From: an uncultured Collinsella sp. | Lineage (GTDB): Bacteria; Actinomycetota; Coriobacteriia; Coriobacteriales; Coriobacteriaceae | Length of the DNA stretch: 11,098 nt | Assembly: GCA_900555225.1 (NCBI GenBank) | Contig: USKL01000028.1 | Location: 1 to 11,098, forward strand | Direction: 5' to 3' | In this document: in pieces, positions 5,335-11,098 of the stretch | How positions within the stretch are numbered: position 1 is the first letter of the stretch | Layout: each line of letters begins with the position of its first letter | Position numbers and translations under genes: made by a program | The notes under the pieces: model-generated | What the model was told of the DNA's origin: nothing | Database searches by the model: none | Seen by the model: the letters and a program-made list of their open reading frames with translations, nothing else

Positions 5335-7788
5335 CTAGCCGCGGACCTCGCCGTTTACGCCCTTGCACACCTTGGTGACGATCTTCTGGTGCGCTTTTTC
5401 GACCTCTTCGCTGGTGAGCGTGTGGTCGTCGGAGCGATACGTAAGCGCAAAGGCCATGGACTTCTTGCCCGCACCGATACGGATGGGATCGCGGTAGACG
5501 TCGAACAGGCGCACGCCCTCGAGCAGCTTGCCGCCGGCGCTGGTAATACGGCGCTCAAGATCCTCGCAGGTCACAGCGTTGTCGACCACGATAGCAAGGT
5601 CGTGTTCAACAGCCGGGTACTGCGAGAACTCGCGGTAGTTCTCCTGGTTGCGGGCACCCTTGATCAGCTTGTCCAGATCGAGCTCAAAGGCAACGACAAC
5701 CTCATCGATGCCCATCGCCTCGCGCGCCTTGGGGTGAATCTCGCCGACCCAGCCCAGCACGGTGCCGCCGGACAGAACCTCGGCCGCACGACCCGGCTGC
5801 AAGAAAGCGTAGCCCTCGCCCTCGACGGGACGGAAGCGAACCTTCTCGATGCGCAGCTGGGCGAGCAGTTCCTCGACAATGCCCTTACCAAAGAAGAAGC
5901 GCAGCTTGCGGTACTTCATGCTCCAAGACTGCTCGCTCCACTGGCCCGAGAGCACACCCGCCACGGACTTGGTCTCCTTGGGCAGGCTGGCGTTCTCGCG
6001 ACCGTGGAACAGGCTGCCGACCTCGTACAGATGCACGTTGGGCGTGCCGTGGGCCTCGTTATAGGCCACGGATTGCAGCAGGCCCGGCAGCAGCGAACGA
6101 CGCATCTCGGTCTGCTCGGCCACCAGCGGGTTCATGAGAACCACGGGGCAGCCGCGGCCCTCGGTGGACATGCCAATCTTCTCCAGGTCGCCCGGGGCGG
6201 CAAAGCCAAAGGTCGTGGTCTCGTTGAGGCCACAGGCGCGCAGGATCTCGCCAACCTTGCGGGTAAGCTTCTGCTCGCGCGTCAGACCACCGATGTGGTT
6301 CTTGGCAGCCGGAATGGTCGCCGTGACGCGACCCATGCCCCATAGGCGCAGGACCTCCTCGATCAGGTCGATCTCACGCGGCAGGTCGGGACGGAAGCTC
6401 GGCGGCGTGACCATAAAGTCCTCGCCGTCGCGCTCGACGGTGCAGCCCAGGCGGGTGAGCGAGCGCTCGATAAAGTCGGGCTCGATGTCGGCACCGCAGA
6501 TGGCGTGCACGCGGGCCAGGCGCAGCTTGATGCTGTCGATGGTCTTGGGCGCGGGGAACACGTCCACATAGCCGGGGGCGACCTCGCCGCCGGCGATCTC
6601 CTCGATAAGCGCGCACGTCACATTGGCGACGTCCACGCAGCCGGTCTCGTCGACCTGGCGCTCAAAGCGGATGGAGGCGTCGGAGATCAGCGACAGGTCA
6701 CGGCTGGTGTGCGAGGTGCGGCCGGCATTGAAGCAGGCGCTCTCGACCATCACATCGACGGTATCGTCCTCGATCTCGGAATCCATGCCGCCCATGACGC
6801 CGGCCAACGCCACAGGGCGCTCGCCGTCGGTGATGAGGCCCATGCCGGCGTCGAGCGTGCGCTCCTCGCCATCGAGCGTCGTGAACTTCTCATCCTGCTG
6901 GGCGGCGCGAACCACAACGCGACGATGGCCATCGCGCTCGGCAAAGGTGTCGAGGTCAAAGGCGTGCAGCGGCTGGCCGGTGAGCATCATCACGTAGTTG
7001 GTGATGTCGACGATGTTGTTGTGCGGGCGCACGCCCAGGGCGTTGAGGCGCTTGACCATCCAGTCGGGCGACGGACCGACCTTCACGTTGCGCACGATGC
7101 GGGCAACGTAGCGGTCGCACAGGCCCTCGTCGGCAATCTCGACGGAAAGCTCGTCGTCGGTCGCGCGGCCGGTCTCGGCCTTGATGGCGGGCAGCTCAAC
7201 GTGGAAATCTCGATCGAAGATGGCGCCGGTCTCGCGGGCCATGCCGATCATGGACAGGCAGTCGGGACGATTGGGCGTGATCTCGCAGTCGAGCACGGTG
7301 TCGCTCGAGCCCACGTACTCGGCAAACGGCATGCCGCAGGGCGTATCCTCGGGCAGGATCATAATGCCGGAGTGGTCGCCGCCCAGGCCGAGCTCGCGCG
7401 CGGAGCAGTTCATGCCCATGGACACGACGCCGCGAAGCTTGCTCTTCTTGATCTTGACGTCGCCGGGCAGGACAGCGCCGATCATGGCCGTGACGATGTG
7501 GTCGCCGGCCTCGAAGTTCTGCGCGCCGCAGACGATCTGCAGCGGGGCGGGGTTGCCGTCGGCGTCGAGGTTCTTGTCACCCACGTCGACCGAGCACACA
7601 TACATGTGGTCGCTATCGGGGTGCGGGATCTTGGTGAGCACCTTGGCGGTCACCACGTGGTCGAAGGACTCGCCCACGGTGTCGATCGCCTCGACCTCGG
7701 TGCCGGTACGGATATATTCGTCCGAAAGGGTCTTGGGATCCTCCGGAATATCGATCATGGTCTTGAGCCAGTCGTAAGAAACGCGCAT
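5335..7788 (-). CDS. pheT: Phenylalanine--tRNA ligase beta subunit
   Basis: PheT forms the alpha2-beta2 cytoplasmic enzyme with PheS that charges tRNA-Phe. The 817-residue length is normal. Domains in order are an N-terminal module with an EMAP/OB-type tRNA-binding domain (about 40-155, HPDSDHMYVCSVDVGD), the B3/B4 region (about 212-390, including the editing site, with GVRPHNNIVDITNYVMMLTG at 252-271 and GQPLHAFDLD following), the B5 domain (about 414-485), a catalytic-like core (about 490-710, including VAEQTEMRRSLLPGLL) and a C-terminal FDX-ACB anticodon-binding domain (about 720-815, FSQYPAVEHDLAIVVD to HTLTSEEVEKAHQKI). The ATG at 7788 has AAAGGAG nine bases upstream. It lies 63 bases after pheS and is surely co-transcribed with it under T-box control. 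Nothing in it looks broken. Confidence 0.98.
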   Translation of the reverse strand: MRVSYDWLKTMIDIPEDPKTLSDEYIRTGTEVEAIDTVGESFDHVVTAKVLTKIPHPDSDHMYVCSVDVGDKNLDADGNPAPLQIVCGAQNFEAGDHIVTAMIGAVLPGDVKIKKSKLRGVVSMGMNCSARELGLGGDHSGIMILPEDTPCGMPFAEYVGSSDTVLDCEITPNRPDCLSMIGMARETGAIFDRDFHVELPAIKAETGRATDDELSVEIADEGLCDRYVARIVRNVKVGPSPDWMVKRLNALGVRPHNNIVDITNYVMMLTGQPLHAFDLDTFAERDGHRRVVVRAAQQDEKFTTLDGEERTLDAGMGLITDGERPVALAGVMGGMDSEIEDDTVDVMVESACFNAGRTSHTSRDLSLISDASIRFERQVDETGCVDVANVTCALIEEIAGGEVAPGYVDVFPAPKTIDSIKLRLARVHAICGADIEPDFIERSLTRLGCTVERDGEDFMVTPPSFRPDLPREIDLIEEVLRLWGMGRVTATIPAAKNHIGGLTREQKLTRKVGEILRACGLNETTTFGFAAPGDLEKIGMSTEGRGCPVVLMNPLVAEQTEMRRSLLPGLLQSVAYNEAHGTPNVHLYEVGSLFHGRENASLPKETKSVAGVLSGQWSEQSWSMKYRKLRFFFGKGIVEELLAQLRIEKVRFRPVEGEGYAFLQPGRAAEVLSGGTVLGWVGEIHPKAREAMGIDEVVVAFELDLDKLIKGARNQENYREFSQYPAVEHDLAIVVDNAVTCEDLERRITSAGGKLLEGVRLFDVYRDPIRIGAGKKSMAFALTYRSDDHTLTSEEVEKAHQKIVTKVCKGVNGEVRG

Positions 7789-7851
7789 CTAACTGGTCTC
7801 CTTTCATAAATGCGGCTTTGAGCCGGAAACTGCAACTAAGAAGAAAGCGTT

Positions 7852-8928
7852 CTAGAACTGGTTCAAGAACCTCATGTCACCAGTCATCAACGTTCGCAGG
7901 TCGGGCAGGTCGTAGCGCAGTGCCGCGACGCGCTCGGCGCCAATACCAAAGGCGAAGCCGGTGTACTTCTCGGGGTCGATGCCGCAGTTGATAAGCACGT
8001 TGGGGTCGACCATGCCGCAGCCCAAGATCTCAATCCAACCGGAATGCTTGCAGAAGTTGCAGCCCTTGCCGCCGCACACGTGGCAGCTCACGTCCACCTC
8101 GCAGCTAGGCTCGGTGAAGGGGAAGAAGTGCGGACGGTAGCGCGTCTTGCGGTCCTCGCCAAACATGCACTTAACAAAGTAGTCGAGCGTGCCCTTCAGG
8201 TCGCCAAAGGTGATACCCTCGTCGACGACCAGGCCCTCGATCTGGTTGAACTGCGGCAGGTGGCAGGCGTCGGCCGTATCGGGACGGTAGACGGTGCCCG
8301 GGCAGATCATGTAGATGGGCGGCTTCTGCGACTCCATGGTGTGGATCTGTACGCCCGAGGTCTGGGTGCGCAGCAGCACGTCGGACTCGCCATGGGCGTG
8401 AGCCTCGGGGTGCGCGACGCTGCCGGGGTTGTTATCGACCACGTAGAAGGTATCGCGGGCCGAGCGGCTCGGGTGATCCATGGGGGCGTTGAGCGCAGTG
8501 AAGTTGTAGTAGGAAGTATCGACCATGGGGCCGGACTCGACGGTGTAGCCGATGCCGCAGAAGATGTCCTCGGCCTCCTCGATGATCTGCTTGATCAGGT
8601 GCTGGTGACCGATCTGCGGACGGATGCCCGGCAGCGTGATGTCGACGGCCTCGTGCTCGAGTGCGTGCTTGAGGGCGGCGGCCTTCATCTCGGTGGTGCG
8701 CTCGTCGAGCATGCCCTCGATCAGCTGGCGCATCTCGTTGGCGCGCTTGCCCATCATGGGACGATCCTCGGGGGCGAGTTTGCCCATCATGCGCATCAGG
8801 CCGGTGATACGGCCTTTGCGACCGAGCAGCTCAACGCGCGCAGCCTCGAGCTTGGCGGCGTCGTCGGCGCTAGTGACGAGCTCCTTGGCCTCTTCCTCGA
8901 GTTTGACCAGATCATCAATCAGACTCAT
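7852..8928 (-). CDS. pheS: Phenylalanine--tRNA ligase alpha subunit
   Basis: PheS is the catalytic subunit: it activates phenylalanine with ATP and transfers it to tRNA-Phe. The 358-residue protein has an N-terminal coiled-coil arm (about 1-90) that contacts tRNA, then the class II core. Motif 1 lies in the GHQHLIKQIIEEAEDIF region (107-123), motif 2 around YRPHFFPFTEPSCEVDV (264-280) and motif 3 in GFAFGIGAERVAALRYD (324-340). Between motifs 2 and 3 is a Cys4 cluster, C282-C285-C290-C293, of the kind also seen in Bacillota PheS. The start is the ATG at 8928 (MSLIDDLVKLEEE), preceded by AAAGGGA. The reading frame stays open further upstream to 9111, but that stretch is the T-box leader terminator and has no family similarity. 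The enzyme is complete and should be essential. Confidence 0.98.
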   Translation of the reverse strand: MSLIDDLVKLEEEAKELVTSADDAAKLEAARVELLGRKGRITGLMRMMGKLAPEDRPMMGKRANEMRQLIEGMLDERTTEMKAAALKHALEHEAVDITLPGIRPQIGHQHLIKQIIEEAEDIFCGIGYTVESGPMVDTSYYNFTALNAPMDHPSRSARDTFYVVDNNPGSVAHPEAHAHGESDVLLRTQTSGVQIHTMESQKPPIYMICPGTVYRPDTADACHLPQFNQIEGLVVDEGITFGDLKGTLDYFVKCMFGEDRKTRYRPHFFPFTEPSCEVDVSCHVCGGKGCNFCKHSGWIEILGCGMVDPNVLINCGIDPEKYTGFAFGIGAERVAALRYDLPDLRTLMTGDMRFLNQF

Positions 8929-9014
8929 GTCTTCCCTTTCGTCTCTCGCGTTCCCCGCTTGCCGAGGCGGCTGCCGCCGTCTGACGTTGCGAAAACGCGG
9001 CCCGGTTCGGTAAC

Positions 9015-9055
9015 AAAAAACCGCCCTCGGGCATGTACATTGCCCAAGGACGGTT
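9015..9055 (-). terminator. T-box leader terminator upstream of pheS
   Basis: On the minus strand AACCGTCCTTGGGCA (9041-9055) pairs over 15 positions, two of them G-U, with TGCCCGAGGGCGGTT (9019-9033) around the loop ATGTACA. The stem is followed by more T residues (9015-9018), giving a six-base T run. The 5' arm sits next to the T-box core, as needed for the switch with the antiterminator. Confidence 0.9.
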
Positions 9056-9299
9056 GAATTCCGCGGTACCACCTTGTTTGACCCGGCGGATGTCTGGCCC
9101 GCCGTGCCCACTCTGCGCCCCTTGTCGCGAGGCTCACGGCTTCCCTACTGGAGCTTCGCTGCCACCGGCCGCGCGCCCGTTGAGGTCGCTGCTCGGGAGT
9201 GAACGCTTGGCCCTTGCCACCGCAGGAAGGCTTGCAGCCCATGACCTTCCCTCTCTTGCCGGCGACACGGCGGGCAAAACCCTCTCCGTCAACGCATTG
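9015..9299 (-). ncRNA. T-box riboswitch leader of pheST, probable UUC specifier
   Basis: On the minus strand the T-box core reads AACAAGGTGGTACCGCGG (about 9061-9078), the near-invariant sequence whose bulge pairs with the NCCA end of uncharged tRNA. Upstream is a Stem III hairpin, CGGCGG-N9-CCGCCG (9084-9104). Further upstream is Stem I, whose arms GGGTTTTGCC and GGCAAGGGCC pair with wobbles. The specifier loop (AAGCGTTCA) precedes CTCCCGAGC, the usual context, so the specifier is probably UUC (Phe) at 9201-9203, which fits the gene downstream. AGAGAGGGAAGG...CCTTCC is also typical of T-box leaders. The leader ends in the terminator at 9015-9055, so uncharged tRNA-Phe should promote read-through into pheS. 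The presence of a T-box is near certain; the exact Stem I folding and 5' end are my inference. Confidence 0.93.
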
Positions 9300-9305
9300 G
9301 GCTAT

Positions 9306-9314
9306 AGGATAACA
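9306..9314 (-). promoter_or_regulatory. Probable extended -10 promoter of the pheST leader
   Basis: On the minus strand TGTTATCCT is an extended -10 element (TGn plus TATCCT). It places the transcription start near 9299, right at the 5' edge of T-box Stem I. No convincing -35 box is present. Confidence 0.45.
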
Positions 9315-9432
9315 CATTTCGCGAGCGCATCGCCGCGTTCCGTTTTGTTCGCGCTGGGTACAAGGCAGGTAGCTGTGCAAACTGGCCGTGCACCCGTCTG
9401 CGGCGCTCGGCCTGCGAGATTAAGGATGCGGT

Positions 9433-11016
9433 ATGGGAAAGAAACTCGATAAGAAGGCCAAGGCCGCCGTGGCAAAGGCTGCCAAGGGCGTCAAGGCTGC
9501 TAAAGTCGACAAGGCCGTCAAAAAGTTCCGCAAACTCGAGGGCAAGCTGTGGACTCGCGAGTACCTGCTCAAGATTGCCGAGTTCGATGGAGCGACGATT
9601 GCTCCTGCCAACGGCGCTGCCGCCCGTGCCGACGCCATGGGCACGCTTGCCGGCGAACATCACAAGCTACTGACCAGCGAGAAGTCCGTTGAGCTCGTAC
9701 GCTCGTTAGCGCGCGAGACGGTTGCAGGCGGACACGTAGACGACCCGCAGCTGCTCGACGAGATCCGCGTGCTCGGCCGCGACCAGCGCGAGGCAAGCGT
9801 TATTCCTACCGAGGAGGCCGAGGCCTGGACCAGGCTCACCTGCGAGGCCGACGCCGTGTGGCACAAAGCCAAGACGGCCAACGACTGGGCGAGCTTTGAG
9901 CCCTATGTGGATAGAATCGTCGCCCAACTTAAGCATCAGGCAGAGCTCATGGATCCCAAGCGCGACCCCTACGATGTTTGGCTCGACCAGTACGAGCGCG
10001 GCCTTTCCGCCAAGAGCTTCGACGCGTTTTGCGAGGAGGTCAAGGCCACGGTCGTGCCGCTCGTGCACGCCATCGACGAGCGCGGCCAGCAGCCCGATGC
10101 CGACTTTTTGCACGCCCGCGTGCCCGAGGCCGCCCAGCGCGCCATGAGCTTCGACCTGATGAAGCTCGTCGGCCTGAACCTGGACGACACCACGCTTGCC
10201 TTTACCGAGCACCCGTTTAGCGAGGGCTTTGCCGTGGGTGACGCGCGCATCGCGACACACATCTACGAGGACGATTGCATCTCCAACGTCTACAGCATCA
10301 TCCACGAGGCGGGGCACACCATGTACGAGCTGGGCGTCAATCCCGCCTATGCGCGCACCTGCCTGGAGGGCGGCACCTCCATGGGCATCCACGAGAGCCA
10401 GAGCCGCTTCTTTGAGAACACCGTGGGCCGCAGCCGTGCCTTTATGGGACCGCTGCTCGAGGTACTGCGCCGCCATGCGCCCGAGGTCTACGGCAACGTG
10501 GACGAAGACGCGCTCTACCACGCCGTGAACATTGCGCAGCCTTCGCTGATCCGCACCGAGGCCGACGAGCTCACCTATCCGCTGCACGTTATGGTGCGCT
10601 ACGAGATCGAGCGCATGCTGTTTGCCGGCGAGGCCACGGCCAAGGACATCCCCGCGCTTTGGAACCGCTTCATGGATGAGTACCTGGGCATTCCCGTTCC
10701 CGACGACACGCACGGCTGCCTACAGGATACGCACTGGAGCGGCGGCTCGTTTGGCTACTTCCCCACGTATGCGCTGGGCAGTGCCTACGATGCCATGTTT
10801 GTGCCGGCCATGTGCCGCGACGGTGTCGACCTTACCGACGCCTGTGCGAGCGGCGACCTGACACCCGTCCGCGCCTGGCTGGGCGAGCACATTTGGCAGT
10901 GGGGACGCGCCAAGGACGCACCGGAACTCATCAAGGGCGCCTGCGGCATGGCGTTCGATGCCCGCTACTACTGCAGCTACCTGCAGGACAAGTTCACCAC
11001 GCTCTACGAGCTGTAA
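9433..11016 (+). CDS. M32 family (Taq-type) metallocarboxypeptidase
   Basis: This is a cytoplasmic zinc carboxypeptidase of family M32 that removes C-terminal residues from peptides, presumably in peptide recycling. The 527-residue protein has the HEXXH zinc motif at H291-E292-H295 (IIHEAGHTMYELG) and the third ligand E321 in GIHESQSRFFEN. The family blocks IRTEADELTYPLH (373-385) and HWSGGSFGYFPTYALG (434-449) are also present. All key residues are intact. The first 35 residues are a Lys/Ala-rich tail (KKAKAAVAKAAKGVKAAKVDKAVKK region) absent from ordinary M32 enzymes, whose homology begins near residue 30-40. The ATG at 9433 has TAAGGA six bases upstream, and no other Met occurs before residue 69. 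The gene is divergent from pheST and appears to be a single-gene unit with its own terminator. I see no clear promoter between 9312 and 9420. Confidence 0.93.
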   Translation: MGKKLDKKAKAAVAKAAKGVKAAKVDKAVKKFRKLEGKLWTREYLLKIAEFDGATIAPANGAAARADAMGTLAGEHHKLLTSEKSVELVRSLARETVAGGHVDDPQLLDEIRVLGRDQREASVIPTEEAEAWTRLTCEADAVWHKAKTANDWASFEPYVDRIVAQLKHQAELMDPKRDPYDVWLDQYERGLSAKSFDAFCEEVKATVVPLVHAIDERGQQPDADFLHARVPEAAQRAMSFDLMKLVGLNLDDTTLAFTEHPFSEGFAVGDARIATHIYEDDCISNVYSIIHEAGHTMYELGVNPAYARTCLEGGTSMGIHESQSRFFENTVGRSRAFMGPLLEVLRRHAPEVYGNVDEDALYHAVNIAQPSLIRTEADELTYPLHVMVRYEIERMLFAGEATAKDIPALWNRFMDEYLGIPVPDDTHGCLQDTHWSGGSFGYFPTYALGSAYDAMFVPAMCRDGVDLTDACASGDLTPVRAWLGEHIWQWGRAKDAPELIKGACGMAFDARYYCSYLQDKFTTLYEL

Positions 11017-11038
11017 GGCATAACCGACACGCCAACGC

Positions 11039-11077
11039 AAAGGGGACGCCGCGGAACCAATCCGCGGCGCCCCCTTT
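11039..11077 (+). terminator. Long hairpin terminator after the carboxypeptidase gene
   Basis: AAAGGGG-A-CGCCGCGGA (11039-11055) pairs with TCCGCGGCG-C-CCCCTTT (11061-11077) around the loop ACCAA, with a single A-C mismatch. It starts 22 bases after the stop codon. The T tract is only three bases and the structure is symmetric, so it may also stop transcripts entering from the right on the minus strand. Confidence 0.75.
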
Positions 11078-11098
11078 CCACCTAGTTGTTTAAGAACG

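Noticed and set aside
6505..7809. Long plus-strand open frame antisense to pheT
   Set aside because: It is a shadow of a certain pheT reading frame, with composition typical of antisense frames in GC-rich DNA. The similar frames at 8044-9057 (plus) and 9706-10713 (minus) are rejected for the same reason.
8929..9111. N-terminal extension of pheS to 9111
   Set aside because: This stretch is the T-box core and leader terminator, the extra residues do not match PheS, and the ATG at 8928 has a ribosome-binding site and the family's normal N-terminus.
9312..9432. Promoter for the carboxypeptidase gene
   Set aside because: Candidates such as TACAAG near 9359-9364 lack a matching -35 or extended -10, so none is reported.

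Overview
The window looks like chromosome of a high-GC Gram-positive gut anaerobe of the Coriobacteriia, most likely Collinsella or a close relative. This is inferred from the protein style, the GC-rich third codon positions, and a pheST operon with a full transcriptional T-box leader and a Cys4-bearing PheS. The taxon is an inference; no marker gene proves it.

Layout, left to right. Bases 1-374 are visibly AT-richer than the rest and hold no convincing gene. They contain a hairpin (62-91), probably the terminator of a gene lying left of the window, and a striking pair of 28-base inverted repeats (197-224 and 293-320). These sit just upstream of a plus-strand gene (375-1448). That gene encodes a 357-residue protein with an AbiEi-like N-terminal part and a DUF559/Vsr-like, PD-(D/E)xK-type C-terminal part. 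It converges tail-to-tail with a zinc-dependent phospholipase C-like gene (1445-2293, minus), and the two stop codons overlap inside one CTAG.

Bases 2374-5088 (minus strand) are a three-gene energy-coupling-factor metal importer operon. It runs from a CbiM/NikM substrate subunit fused to a CbiN/NikN-like C-terminal part, through the CbiQ transmembrane subunit, to the CbiO ATPase. A well-formed sigma70-type promoter (5184-5212) is followed by a perfect GTGTTAC-N14-GTAACAC palindrome (5146-5173). This matches the nickel repressor NikR box described for Desulfovibrio and argues that the imported metal is nickel, with cobalt as the alternative. The intrinsic terminator of the preceding pheST operon (5194-5226) overlaps this promoter, and its loop carries the -35 box.

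Bases 5335-8928 (minus) are pheT and pheS, the two subunits of phenylalanyl-tRNA synthetase. A T-box riboswitch lies upstream (about 9015-9299), with a probable UUC specifier and a strong leader terminator, so the operon should respond to uncharged tRNA-Phe. Divergent from it, 9433-11016 (plus) encodes an M32 (Taq-type) metallocarboxypeptidase with an unusual Lys/Ala-rich N-terminal tail, followed by a long hairpin terminator (11039-11077).

Most of the window is housekeeping or nutrient-uptake DNA. The parts most worth a second look are the inverted-repeat plus nuclease-like gene at the left end and the regulatory architecture between pheT and the metal importer.
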